Assembly: GCA_001599715.1 (NCBI GenBank)
Contig: BCHU01000013.1
Location: 1 to 64,000, forward strand
DNA from: Phaeotremella fagi
Lineage: Eukaryota; Basidiomycota; Tremellomycetes; Tremellales; Phaeotremellaceae
Length of the DNA stretch: 64,000 bases
Direction: 5' to 3'
Positions within the stretch are counted from its first letter, which is position 1. Every line of letters starts with the position of its first letter. The notes beneath the pieces were generated by a model. The model did no database searches. It saw nothing but the letters and a program-made list of their open reading frames with translations, and was not told the DNA's origin. This document shows, piece after piece, positions 33,755 through 46,475 of the stretch. The translations under genes were made by a program, and so were the position numbers.

Positions 33755-36390
33755 ATGTCATCAACAACCACTTCATCATTTGGTTACCCAGTAAACACCT
33801 CTAGTGATACAGTTCAAGTTCAAGCTACCGCAGCCATAGATGAAGATCAGTTACCTGGTGGCGTTGGCAATTCATCTGCGACTAATCTTAATCTAGAATC
33901 GATACCAACATCAATATCAATTCTATCCAATTCAAAAACCGCTATCGATTCAATCAATTTCCCACTGACAACGACAGATACTTCACCTAACGTTTTTGGA
34001 TATCACCAACCGTCTCAAGAGTTACCTCTACCCAAAACACCCTTACTACCGGTAACATCAATATTTTCAGATCAAGTTGCAGACGCTCAACCTCAAATGC
34101 TAGCCCATCAAAATCCAATCATCAGCCGTCCAATCTCACCAAGGTATCGAGAGATAGAACCACCTTCTACAGCGATATCACCATGGACTCTCCCATTCCA
34201 TCAAACAAACAACCATCTTGATAACGTATCGTCGTCTTTTCCAACGAGCAATTTGAATCCGACACCTTCAACATCGACCTTTAATCAACAATATACAGGT
34301 CTGTCACCTATGATATCGTCTTTCATGGGTTCACAACCATCTGGAATGTCATCAGTATCCACGTCACAATCCATAAGACCAGTACCTCTTAGACATTACA
34401 GCATGTCATCAATCTCTCCTCGACGACGGTCATCAACCTTCAACACCTCGGGATCAGCATTTTCTCAATCACCATCAACGCCATACACCTCTATTGGAAC
34501 GTACCCAATTCGAAATCAAAGTTTCTCATCGATCCAACCCACCCCACTTTCCCTTTCGTCATTCACCGAAAGTGGATTGGTCACCGATTTACCCAAAACA
34601 CCAATCTCACGTACCAGTTTCTCATATCAATCAGTACCTAAAGAATCAATTTTAGAAACCACACCAGTGTCACAGTTGTATCATCCGTCCACTCCTTCAC
34701 CTCGATTCGATTCCGATCTTTCTTTATCAACGATTTCAACTGGTGGTGGAAACGTTCATCCTGTTGCACCGTTTAAAACGCCTCCAGGTGTAATTCGACA
34801 AGAAGTCGCTCCACCACGATTGAAGGTACCGAGATTTAAACCTACCAAGGAGCAACTTGAGATTTTGATCTCAGTGTATGAGAGGAACAAGTGAGTTGCA
34901 TTAAGACTTGTTGACTGACACCTGCAGAAATCCTGACGCCTCAACAAGAGAAGCGTTGGCCCGACAGTTGGGCAACGACATTCGACCAAAAACGCTACAA
35001 ATCTGGTTTCAAAATAGGTAAGCGACTAATCGATTGTGATCTAATCTATAGACGATCCAAGTCCCGAGCGAAAGAGAAAGAATACATAAACAACAGACAT
35101 ACCAGTATTCGTGGGGGTGGAGTTTCTCGTTCAGAATCTATACCGATTTATGGGAGAGATCGATCGAATTCCATTGACGCTCAAGCTTTGAGGACTTTGA
35201 TGCATGACGATGATGGTAAGTGAATTGGTAGAATCGTACTGACATGTTAGTTGAACTAGCAGTGCTACCCACCACAGTCCTGTCTATAGCCTCCTGGACC
35301 CGATTCCTAACACCAGGAATGGGACTTTTAGCACCCGATCTAGGAGGCTCAATCAACCTCTCCTCCGAAAACAAAGCACTTCTAAACCTCTACGTGATGC
35401 ATCAATCTGATTTATTCCGTATCGTCATCCCGTTATCTAGGTCTACCACGACGGATTTCTCAGCTTACAGTAACGATCTCAACGCTATCGCGATACGATT
35501 CGAACTTTCGGCAAACGTTTGTGGATTTTATAGTTGGTCTGAAAATGATCTAGATAAAGAGGGCCTTGGACGTTGGGTTGAGATTTCGGATTTTACGAGT
35601 AACGTTGCAAGTTTCGGTGGTCATGTTGAGATTACTGGTGAACGCGAGGTGAGTAGTTGACCTACCAATTGAGCTTGACTGACATCTCGACTAGGTGTTA
35701 CTTCCAATTTTCACGAAAGTGAATCAATTCTTAACAGGTCAAACAACACTCTCTGGGTCATACCTCCCAAACGACACTTCCCTACCATCGTCATGGAGTT
35801 CAGATCCACTAACACCCTACCCAAACAATTTTCGCTTCCCACCTGAAAATCAATTGAACTTGAGTACGAATGATAAAGTACCTAACCTTAACCTGGAGAA
35901 TGGATTATCCGCTGGATCGTCGTCGTTAGGTAATTACTCGCTTTCTCAGGAGGATTATCTAAATGTTCATCATCGACAACGAAGTTTTTCCGATTCTTCT
36001 GTACCGAATTTGATGGGTGTTGGGTTGGAGAATAACGATTTCCAACAGACTCAATGGAACAATGTCAACGGAGATCCAAACGTGATCGCCACCACCACCA
36101 ACACATCTTCGACACTGTCACCTTTGATGTTCAATGCTAATACAAACGACTGGACATGGTTGAATTTAGATAACAACAGTAGTAGTAGTATCATCTTACC
36201 GCCACCAGGAGAAACTCCACTTGGTTCAGGTTTAGATACTGCATGGTCTTACCAGATGACGAGTGATCCAAGTTCCAGAGAGTATGATCATGATCAACTA
36301 GACGGACGTTCAGAGAGGGTGTTTGTGAATAGACAAGAAGGTTTACGTGAAGAGAGCGAGAGGATAGGTCTGAAAATGGAATTGAAGTAG
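33755..36390 (+). CDS. Homeobox transcription factor
   Basis: Nuclear DNA-binding regulator. Five exons encode about 800 aa. Residues 1-360 are Ser/Thr/Pro/Gln-rich and likely disordered, with many SP sites. The homeodomain is assembled over three exons: FKPTKEQLEILISVYERN, then STREALARQLG, then the recognition helix IWFQNRRSKSRAKEK. A globular C-terminal region follows (LSIASWTRFLTPG, LFRIVIPLSRS, IAIRFELSANVCGFYSW) resembling the domain found after the homeodomain in other fungal Hox-like factors. The tail is again low complexity with an NTNDWTWLNLD segment that could activate transcription. Targets unknown; tremellalean yeasts have several HOB-type factors and I cannot say which this is. 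Confidence 0.88.
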
Positions 36391-36772
36391 AGGTGTAAAC
36401 AACGTTCTGTACCATTAGAAAAGGACAATCAATCTCATCGATTCATACTGAAGTGATTTACTTTATTCATACTACTTAGAAGGTGCATTGTGAATGCTTC
36501 ATAGACTTTACTTTACTACAATACTGTATACTATTCATGCATATACCAATGGGTGGATACAGGCTGGTCAATCTTAATTGAGTTGAATGTAAAAGGTTAG
36601 TTCCAATTGCGTAACTTTAATCCTCCTCCTTCCTGATAATCCATTCTTAATGTCTTACTTTTCTTTCAATCTGTCTTGATTTTACATCTACATTATAATC
36701 GTAATTAGCGACTCATCATAAGAACCCCAACGTAAACATCGAACACATAAACCCCTAATCACGTCGCAGAAA
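36391..36772. other. Intergenic region, no gene supported
   Basis: About 380 AT-rich bases between two co-directional genes, holding the end of one transcript and the promoter of the next. I see nothing else in it. Confidence 0.5.
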
Positions 36773-39455
36773 ATGTCTGCAGATCTCTCAGATCCAGAAG
36801 TAGACAGCGCCATCAAAGCGATCCATTCAAAACAAATCAACTGGTAAGGCAATCCCATCTCATCCCTCACACGTTGAGCACAACTGACAATGCAACTCAA
36901 AGGTTATTGTTACACTACCCAGCAAACCCTACTTCAGCTTCTCAAATTGTCCTCCACTCAAAAGGCGTTTCACCTTTCGTCCCACCTTGGCAAGAAGCTG
37001 TTTCCTCTGAGAAGGATGATGTTTTATTTGGATATGGGGAGATACAGGGCAAAGGATTGGTTTTGGTTTATATGAATGAGAGAGTTGGGTGAGTGTTTGA
37101 GATGATATTATAAAGAGATGACTGACTCTTGGCATGGATTCAGTGGAGTACGAAGAGGTGAGTTTTATCAGATTTTTGTTTATGGTCATAAAACCTTGTA
37201 TCCGACTGACGTTATCACATCCAGCTCGTGCAATCGTTCACTCCAGAGCTATAGCTTTGTTGTTTCCAGTGGGTATTATCTATGCACTCACCTCAACGAC
37301 TAACACTGTATTTCAGGACCACCAAGCTTTGTTGACCATTTCAAACGTTTCTCAAATCAACGATGAAATAGTAGCTGAGAAACTTGGACTCAACGAACCT
37401 TCCACCACCCATGCTCTCCCTCCCTTACCTACAGCTTCAGCACCACTACCCAACAGCGTCTCCAGTCAATTCAGTGATTCACCTGAAGATGAACATGCTG
37501 GACCGAAAACAACAACAACTGTCAAATCCGATCCAGTCGCACCCCCTACCATACCCATCCCACCACCTCCATCCAATGTCGTAGATCTATCTGAAGACGT
37601 CCCGCAACTTGCACCTCCTGTCACCACTCAAGAGGTATCATATCCTGTAGACGAACCCCGACAATCAGTCTCATCGCAAGGCAGAATGAGCAGCGACGTT
37701 ATCAAAGATGAATCAACGCGAACTCGATCTCTTTCTTCTAGATTCAAAAGTTCATTCAAATCCAACACGGGTAATGGTGAACGTACATCTCTTTCCGAGA
37801 CGTCAGGACCAGAAATCACTTCACCTCAACCAACTTCACCTTCAAACAGTCGATTCAAAGCTTCATCGATAGCTAAAGCGTTTCGACGAAGACGTAGATC
37901 CTCAGGTAGCGGTGGAACCACACCGCCAGGAAGTAATCCTACTAGTCCACTCGTTGCTGAAAGTGGTAGACGTAGTGCACCACCTGTCCCGCCTAAAGAT
38001 GAATTTCCCAAACAACCTGATGCGAACGGTTTACTTGGGGAATCGATTGGTACATCGCCTTACTTACAGACATCCTTGGGATCACCTTTCAATGTGACAA
38101 ATCATATCGATACTTTACCTTTACCGACTGATATCGTTCGATCTCCATCTGGTGGTATTGGTTATACAGCAACCACTGCAGCGCCATCTGGTTCACCTGC
38201 TGCAACTTCTTCGACTACAGTTGGGACTTTGGATGCGGGTTACGAGAAGAACGAACTTCATCCCTCACCATCTGCTTCCAAGGCTTTATATGAAGTCAGA
38301 CAGAAGCATGTATTACATGAGAATGAGATTCAAGAAAAATTCAGACGTGATCAAGAAGAGATGGAGAAGAAGAAGGGGATCAATGGGACGCCACCACCAC
38401 CTACAGTTGACGACAGCGATGATGAAGTTGGCTTACCGTATGATCGAGATGATGACGAGGGGGATAGGCCCGTCTCGAATCAAAAAACACAATTGGAAAC
38501 TATCCCTCAATCCCCCAACCCCCCTCAATCACCAGAACAAGCCGCCGCTGAAAGATTATCAGCCGCAGCCTCAGCTCACGCAGAAAGAGTCAAATCCGAT
38601 CGAGAACTCGAAGAGGCTATCATTGAAGCTGAAAAACGGGAATTGAATCAGAAGAGGTTACTGGAAGTGGCCGAAGCGGAAGCTGAGAAATGGGAAGCAG
38701 AAATCAAAGAGACTGAGAAATTGGAGGCTGAACGTGAAGCGAAAGCCAACGAGGCTGATAGGGAATTGGAGAATGCTCGTCTGGAAGCTGAGTTGAAAGA
38801 ACGTGAGCTGGAGGCTGAGTTGGAGAAGATCAGGTTGGAGGAGGAGGAGAAGAAGGAGAAATTGAGGTTGGAGGAAGAGGAACGGGTTCGGAAAGAGGAG
38901 GATGAGAAGAGGAGGGTGGCTGAAGAGAAAGCTAGAGTTGAGGCTGAGTTGATTAGGAAGCAGGGGATCAGGGATGGATTGATGAAAGGGAAGAACGAGG
39001 GGACGGTCATGTTATCAGGAGTGAGTTACCTCTTGCATTTATTTCAAGTGTTAACGAAGGAATAGTGGGTGACTGTGCAAACGACGAAATCGTTAACATG
39101 GAGACGAAGATGGTTTAACCTCTTCAAAGATGAATTGAGGTTATTCAAGACTGAGGGGGTAAGTTTATTCTTGTTTCAATCGATTATCACTGAACCCGTC
39201 TTAGGACGATAAGCCAATTCAGACTGTCACTCTGGGCACGTCTTCGAAACTTTCCGAAACGTATGAAGAATCACAGGTGAAAGGTAGTTTCAAGTTGATC
39301 TCGCAGGATGGGGAGGTAGGTTCACTTCAACTCCATTTATTTTACTATTTGAATGACAAACTAAACTTGCTTTATAGGAATTCTATCTCTTCACTGATTC
39401 AGCTGAGGATAAAGAGATAGTCGTAGAGGGATTGAATATCACCATGTCAAATTAA
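36773..39455 (+). CDS. ADF-homology plus PH-domain protein, actin-linked
   Basis: Probable cortical actin regulator. The N-terminal 140 aa form an ADF-homology (cofilin/drebrin-like) domain: SADLSDPEVDSAIKAIHSKQ, DVLFGYGEIQGKGLVLVY, RRARAIVHSRAIALLF, joined through several short exons including a 14-base one at 37144-37157. A long Ser/Pro-rich linker contains PPVPPKDEFP, a possible SH3 target. About 170 residues of Glu/Lys/Arg-rich coiled coil follow (from EQAAAERLSAAA to IRKQG). The last three exons form a PH domain with SLTWRRRWFNLFKDELRLF and ending EFYLFTDSAEDKEIVVEG. About 780 aa. ADF-H with a C-terminal PH is unusual compared with Abp1, which ends in SH3 domains. Confidence 0.85.
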
Positions 39456-39607
39456 CTTAATTCGAATTTTGGGTTGTTGTGAGAAGGGCTATTATTTCGT
39501 TCTATGTACTGATATACCCAGAAGAATTTATTATTTTATATACAAAGTATAAGTAGTCTGATTGGTAACTAATGAAGAATTGTAATTTTCACCTGCAACC
39601 TCCCCTC

Positions 39608-41232
39608 CTAGTCATCCTCATCAAGGTTCATATCACTTCCACTCCCACTCTCAGATCTAGCTCTTCCTCTAATCTTGACCTCCCTAGCTGGACTAACAGA
39701 TCTTCGATCAAAACTCCGTTCACGAGGCGGTGGAGACGGTGTCAAAGGTCTCCTAATTGGACTTTGACTTCTATTTCGATCCCTGGTCGAACGATAACTG
39801 TCCATCTCTTTATCCAGTTTCTCAAACGTCGGTTTGGTAGCCGTAAACCCTCTTTCCCATTTGTCTGTATCTCTCGAGATTTGATTTCTTGGTCGATTAC
39901 GTGATCGGGTATCTTGTTGTCGTGAATCATAATTCCTTGGTGGGGCATGATGATGTCTCGTAGTTTCTGGATCTAAATACCGCATAGCTCCGCGACCTGT
40001 AGTCGTGTCAGTCATATCAATATGATTGAGAACGCATAATTGCTCACCCTTGTACACTACACCACCCGAATCTTTGATTCTTTGACGCTCATCCTCCAAT
40101 TTCTTTTTCAGCTCGGAAAGTTTATCCAAACGCTCTTTCTCCAATCTTTCCTTTTCTTCGCGTTCTAGTCTGTTGAAGGGTTGTGGGTCAGTCACACCGA
40201 AGTAAGGATACATTGTCGAATCGTCAACACCCACCTTGCATCCAACTCCTCCTCAGTCTCCTCCCTAGGTTTCTTCTCCTTCCTATCTTTCCTACTTTTC
40301 TCAGCCTTCCTCTCCTTCCTACGTCGTCTCCTTTCTCTCTCCTCTTCCTCCGAATCGACATCACTATCATCTCTGTTCTTGGATTTACTTTTTCGTGGTG
40401 ATCGATCGGAATCATCGGACACTGGTGTTGGTGAACGTTGTTTGATTGGTTGAGTTGGTTTACGTAGTTCTAGTTCGCCTGAATGCGATATGGTGACTCT
40501 GGATAATGGACGATCCTTTTCATCGGTTTCCAAGTGTCCTAGTGTTTCTATGTGGTTCATTCCAGAAACTACCCTTCCGAAAACCCTAAGATAATTTGAG
40601 TAATGGAACGGTGAGGTTAGACATGAACTTACACATGTTTGCCAGTGAGATGAGGAGATGGTGCAAGAGTGACAAAGAATTGAGAACCGTTAGTGTTAGG
40701 TCCACGATTAGCCATGACCAGTAGACTGCCATTATCAGCGATTAAATTTGATTTGCAAAGGAAACACATACCCAGCTTTATCAACCTCAGTCCCGTCCCC
40801 AGACAACTTTTCATCCTCAAACATCCCACCATAGATACTTTCACCTCCTGCCCCAGTCCTCTTGGTGAAGTCACCACCTTGAATCATGAATCCATCGATG
40901 ATTCGGTGGATGATTGAGTTTTTGTAATGGAGTGGTATTTGAGAAAGTTTAGCTAATCCTTTTTCACCTGTGCATAATGAACGAAAACTGATAATCAGCA
41001 TTTGTGTCCAATATTTGAGCTCACTTTTCAGCTGTTTTGGGTACACTGGGATGGGTTAGTATAGTGAGAGTCAAAGGTTGAATGAAGGACATACGAATTG
41101 GTGAAAAGTTCAAACTAGGTAACTTTTGTCAGTTACTTCTCTCTAATTGGTTAACCTTAGACAACTCACCACCACCCTGCCCAGAGGCTCATCTCCCACT
41201 GTGAAGTCAAAGAATACTCTTGGTTGAGGCAT
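39608..41232 (-). CDS. Nuclear-type cyclophilin with RS-like tail
   Basis: Peptidyl-prolyl cis-trans isomerase of the PPIG/SR-cyclophilin sort, likely spliceosome-linked. The N-terminal 180 aa are a cyclophilin domain: [24 protein letters not shown] (catalytic Arg), [27 protein letters not shown] and GKHVVFGRV. The residue matching the Trp that binds cyclosporin in CypA is His (SPHLTGKHV), as in many nuclear cyclophilins. A long basic/acidic tail follows ([20 protein letters not shown]), then RS- and SP-rich C-terminal sequence ending in [13 protein letters not shown]. Several introns lie in the domain. The start ATG at 41232 reads [10 protein letters not shown]. Total about 460 aa. Tail-to-tail with the ADF-H/PH gene, 152 bp apart. 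Confidence 0.9.
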
Positions 41233-41740
41233 GGAGTTGGATTTATGGATAGAATAAAGGTGAATGTATAATATCAACTTTGTTCCTTCTTGTTTTTCTT
41301 TAAAGCTACTCAATATTTTTCGTGGCGTGGCAATTAATTCATTTGTTCAGTCGAACCATTTTCGAGAAACCAAATCTACTCTTCACCCAATGGATGCATC
41401 GTAGCATACTGTACTTCCAGCACTGGATCATTTGTTCTTACCTCTGCCTCTGCACTTTACCACACGAAAATACCGGTCTTAAAACCACATCAAAAACCAA
41501 TCTGAATCTGAAACGTCAAAGAAGTAAATGTTTTCCGTCCCTGGTTACCATCAACACCTCCTCATGTCCAATCAATCAACTAATTCATCAGAAAATTCTC
41601 AGTTGACTCACTACATTCCATAATGTTCGATCGAATTCCTAAGCTGACTGGATCAACTAATCTGGGATGATATATCTTCCATCATTCTGACATCCATCAA
41701 TCTGAATTGAAATTTCACAATATTGATTTAAACAGAGATA
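41233..41740. other. Divergent intergenic region
   Basis: About 500 bases between cyclophilin and the kinase-like pseudogene. One open frame (41322-41606) has no features. A TGACTCA heptamer sits near 41609. The sequence is AT-rich and otherwise plain. Confidence 0.5.
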
Positions 41741-44700
41741 ATGTCAAATATCATCGTAGACTTACAAGATAAGTCACTTATGGGTGACGAGAAAGGCTTG
41801 GAGGAAAAAGTAAGTCTTGGACATACATGATCAAGATAGGTACTCATTCTTGATTTCACAGAATCAAAACTATATGACAGTTCAAAGTCACACCTCATCT
41901 TCATCCCCTAATCTTACGAGCAAAAAATTATCATCATCATTCACTTCAACATCTCCTTCATCCGCTGATGTTGAGGAGGTTTGCATCTTGCTGTCAACTC
42001 AAAACAATATCATTCATCCTGTTAATCTCGCTTCTGATGAAGGTGATCAGATTAAAAAAGCTGCCTTGGAGAATGATGCAGCTTTACCCACCAGCGACGT
42101 TTGTTCTCCTGTTGAAGTTATCGACACCTCTCTGCATCTTGATACGACTCTCAACATCAAGGATGAATCAGAGACTCCCATCTCATCAACAGACAATGCT
42201 ACCCCTCACAAAGTCGAAGAGGATTCACAACCGATCACATCCCTCGACCATGAAGCGATTTCTCAAAACCATCCAACAACTCAACGTGAAATCATCGTAA
42301 GTCCCAAGTATTTCCCCGAGCCAATACATATAGCTGATACTTTTGATTATAGCTTTCGAACTTCTTCAACGAAAAACAACTGTAAACTTTTGTTCCTGTT
42401 CCAGCAACTCCAAAGGGAATACGTCGATCTCGAAGACAGAAGAAGAATGGTAAATCGAAGAAAGGGGAGAATAGCACACCAAAACAGCAATCGAAGGTGA
42501 GTTTGGTGTTTATTTCAGATCAACGTTGATAGCTGATCAGTCTGTGTAGAAGACTCATAGATTGAAAGATGTTTCGACGCTCCATTATCGAGTCGATGAT
42601 ACTGGGATTTACGGAAGACAACCACCTTCGACACCTACCGAGGACGAAATTGTGACCACCGAAACAAATTTGAATCACCACAAAAGAAAACAAGTAACAG
42701 ACCCAAACGAAAAATGTGTCACTCGTAAAAGATCTAATAACGGTTTGAAGGCGACTTCTACACAAGATCAAGATATCAAAATCCCCCATGGTGTTCACGT
42801 CTTGTTGAACGAGAATGCGATTCATTCTTACATAATATCTAATCAGGAACTACCTATGACCGAGATTTGGAAAATGAACACAATTGGTGAAGATGCGGTC
42901 GGTAGGATGATGAAAAAAGGTTTTATGTTAGAGGAAGATAAGGGAGTTTTGGAAACACTCAAAGAAACTTTGGGATCGAACATCACAAAAGCATTGAATA
43001 AGAATGCTACACAATCGTTTCTATCTCACATTTCGAAAATCAAAGATGACTCCAGCAACCCTGAATCATCAAGTATCGCTTTCAAAACACTGGTAAAAGT
43101 TTTCAGCATATATGTCAATGCTTTGGGCGATTCGGGCAATCGTAGGAATAATGGGGAGTCTCTTGACGGTATACATCAGAGACTCATTCAGGAAGGTCGA
43201 CCATTGGTCACCCATACTTTCGATGATCAAGTCTTGGAAAAAATTGGTGATTGTGCAAAACATCAAGGTGATCATAAATTATTCACCGTAGGAGAATGTG
43301 AAAAATCGAACTATGGTAAAATACTTCAAAGGGTAAGATCAGTTACATCCCCAGCAGTGTGATATTATCTAACAGTGAAACGGTTTAATAGGTTTTTCAC
43401 GAACTTCATGTCTTTCCGGGAAAAGCTCGTCTGCTGGTATCCCGAACTCATTATACAATAATCCGATTAACCAATGTCAACTGTATGGCCATTTCAGATC
43501 TTTTCCCAATAGATCCTAAACCTTGCGACGAACATTCCTTAAATTTATTGGCAGCTTTGATATCGATCACTCTAGATAAAACGATATAGAAAGATACCTC
43601 AGAGTTTCAACTCACAAACGAGAAGTGTGATGCAAGGTTGAAAATTTGGAGAAAAGAACAGGAAGAATGGACAGATGCATTCTTGGTATGTCACTAAAAG
43701 GATGTTGAGCTGACATTTCAGAATAATCATCCGATCTACCACATTGTCGTTGATAACAGTAGAGTTCAAAATGCTTGGTCAGCTCCTCAATGTCCACCTC
43801 GGACGGTTTCGAAATCAAATTTTGAGCGTATTGATTGGACACCGCCAAGCGAGACTGTTTCAGATACTGGTCTTTTGACACCTCCACCATCTGCTGGAAA
43901 GACAAATGAATTCCAAACTCAACAGATACAACCAACCCAATCAGATCAGCCAGTCAGCGGTTTACGCTCACCTCCACCCTCTGTTTCATCCACCCCAAAG
44001 CCTGTCGATTGTACTCCAAAAACACCAACTTTTGTTATCTATTTGAACAGATTCTTGTCAAATGGTCGAGTATCAGATTGTTACAACGCCGTCATAGGAC
44101 TCCAAGAACCTCATCCAGCCTACAAACACCCACCGTTAGATGAGATTGAACGTCTAAAACTATTTTGGAAGAAGAGAGCCGATCACAAATATTAGAACTA
44201 CGATATCAAATACCCACTTTCACTTGATATAGTTGTCAAGATGACTCACAGTAAACACTCGTTTGAACGTTATGGCCGTGTTCCGAATTACGACAAAGCC
44301 AGGGCAACCCTGATGAACGAAGCTAGTTTATATGTGAATCAGTTGAAACCTCTCCAAGGAGTTCATGTCGCCAAATTTTATGGAATGTGGGAGGGATTTT
44401 ATGAAGATCATAAAACATTAATCACTGTTCTCGAACATATCCCCCGTGGGATTTCCTCGTATTCAGGAGCGGGGTATGTGATCATGTGAGTTGAGTGATA
44501 TTGTGTCAAGATCTAGAGTGAATCAACTGATCGGATTGAAGAAACAAAGCTCGCGAAGCGTATAAAGCAATACACAGTGCTGGAGTACAACACAATAGTG
44601 TCAGTGCTCGGCATATCAAGATTGATCATGAAGGACGAGTTAGAATAATTGATTTTGACGGGGCGAAATCTTTGGTTCCTGCGGGTCTAGGTAGAAATGA

Positions 44701-44785
44701 AAATTCGAATTTCATGGACGATTTTCTCGATAGAGAATGTTATCAGTCCGGTCTTCAGATCGAGTGGAATCACGCGGTTGAATGA
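41741..44785 (+). pseudogene. Decayed protein kinase-like gene with two amber codons
   Basis: Remains of a fungal kinase-like gene. An ATG at 41741 opens a low-complexity N-terminus, followed by basic and helical regions. The frame then crosses TAG codons at 43587-43589 and 44193-44195, yet stays open and protein-like on both sides of each. After the second stop come a beta3-like VVKM, the hinge HIPRG and the catalytic region AIHSAGVQHNSVSARHI and VRIIDFDGAK. The HRD triad is HNS and DFG is DFD, so the catalytic Asp is missing too. No intron of normal form removes either TAG without creating another stop or deleting domain core. Introns elsewhere look normal. Recent decay is the simplest reading; amber readthrough is the alternative. 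Confidence 0.7.
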
Positions 44786-45338
44786 TTTGATGTTCTCCAT
44801 AACTTGGATATACGAGGAAGAGTATATTTGATACACGATATATTGTTAATACTTCATTACATCTGATTGGGTTGCTCGATGAATACAGTACTTTACATGT
44901 TGAACACATTTAGAATGCCACAATGCAACGAATCACTTTTTTTTTCGAGACTTCCAAAGCAAGACGGCAGATGGAAAGAATGATGTATGGCTTCTCTCTC
45001 AGATTCCTGTTGCTACCTACTTCCTCATCCTGCATTGATTCCCTCGAAGCAGAGGAGAGCGGGTTGCTATTCTTTGCCCTTTCTTATACTGTATCGGATC
45101 CGCCACTGATGATCCCACGTGGCATGACGAAAGCTCGTCTGACTCAAAAGCCAACCTCAACACCTCCATTCATTAATTTCCACCTGTTTCCATTCATTTC
45201 CAGTCAAGAAAAAAAGTATATACTCTCGTTAAAAACAGTATAAATCCCTTCAAATCAAAAGGGAATATCTAAAAGTACATATAAGACTCGAAGTCAGCTT
45301 TTAAACCACAACACTACCTAATTTCTCTCATCGAAAAT
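44786..45338. other. Intergenic region with MBF1 promoter elements
   Basis: About 550 bases after the kinase-like pseudogene. The right end holds TATA-like elements (TATATAC near 45217, TATAAAT near 45240) and a TGACTCA heptamer at 45140-45146, the consensus for Gcn4/AP-1 bZIP factors. A plus-strand frame at 44923-45243 lacks features and is not called. Confidence 0.5.
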
Positions 45339-46224
45339 GGTATGTTTCCGATGCTCTTTGATCTTGATTTTGCCGCTGACATATGTTACTTTTCATCTTA
45401 TTTCTTCTCCTTCCATTGTACCGAACTCGAATACATCTTCTGTCTCTGCAGTCTGACGATTGGGACAAGCCAACTATCATCGGTTACGGTCGTACCAGAC
45501 CAACTGTCGCTAAAGGTTCTGCTTTGAACGGTGAGTAGGTGTGGTCCAACCTTATGTCCAGATGGATGGAAAGAACGGAGCTTATCCTTCATCATCTTGC
45601 TATCGATAACTCATTTGATCTCTTACTGACTGACGTCCATAGCTGCACAACGATCAGGAGCTGCTTTGGAGACAACCGCAAAGGACAGAAGTCAAACTAA
45701 AGGTCGTAAGTATCTCGATCGGGTGTTCCATCTACCTTCCATTGTCAATCCACGACTATCACCAAACATCTATAAAACATAATACTGACCCGTAACCCAG
45801 CTGCTGATCATCAAAGAATCGCTAAACTTGATCGTGACGATGCACCAAAACCACCAGAAAAGGTTGACATGTCGTGAGTACTCCTTCAGCCCACGATTAT
45901 GTTCATCGTCTAACTCTCATGTAGAGTCGGTAAAGCCCTCGCTCAAGCTCGTATGGATAAGAAGAACGCAGATGGTAAATCAATGACGCAGAAGGAATTG
46001 GCTACCGCTGTCAACGCCAAACCCCAAGATGTAAGTGGGAGTTAGCGCGTTTTTCTCAGTGTAGAAACTGACAACTCTCATGCCTCCAGGTCGCCGATTT
46101 AGAATCAGGTAAAGCTGTACCTAACGTAGCACTTTTAGCTAAACTTGAAAGAGTTGTTGGTGTTAAATTAAGAGGTGCACCTGCGTTGATTGGTACACCT
46201 TTACATGGACCCAAGAAGAAATAG
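45339..46224 (+). CDS. MBF1: Multiprotein bridging factor 1
   Basis: Conserved transcriptional coactivator that bridges bZIP activators such as Gcn4 and TBP, and also helps guard translation frame on colliding ribosomes. Six exons give about 150 aa, the normal length. The first coding exon is only the ATG at 45339-45341, followed directly by a GTATGT donor. The N-terminal MBF1 domain reads DWDKPTIIGYGRTRPTVAKG, and the C-terminal HTH_3 domain reads KSMTQKELATAVNAKPQDV and ESGKAVPNVALLAKLERVV, ending GTPLHGPKKK. All landmarks of the family are intact. Confidence 0.96.
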
Positions 46225-46475
46225 GTGTGGGGTTAGTTTGAGGATAATCTATGAAGACAATAGGATGGTTATGATCATGCAATATCACATAACACAAGGT
46301 CGTTGCTGCTTAGTTGATGCATACTCTTCACTTGTAACTTGCCTGGAAGATCTAAGTGTTATTAATAGCGGGGCCACGTGTGAGAACAAGGCCTAGACAA
46401 TCTAGGTGGTATATGCTCCATCTTCACATCCATCTAAGTACTTTCTCATCTTATCTTGTATATATATCATCCAAC

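Noticed and set aside
38152..38646. 164-codon frame in another phase of the ADF-H/PH gene
   Set aside because: Out-of-frame shadow of the linker and coiled-coil sequence.
43587..44195. Reading the two TAG codons as selenocysteine, pyrrolysine or reassigned sense codons
   Set aside because: Selenocysteine uses TGA, fungi lack pyrrolysine machinery, and TAG serves as a normal stop in several neighbouring genes (for example MBF1 and the peroxiredoxin).
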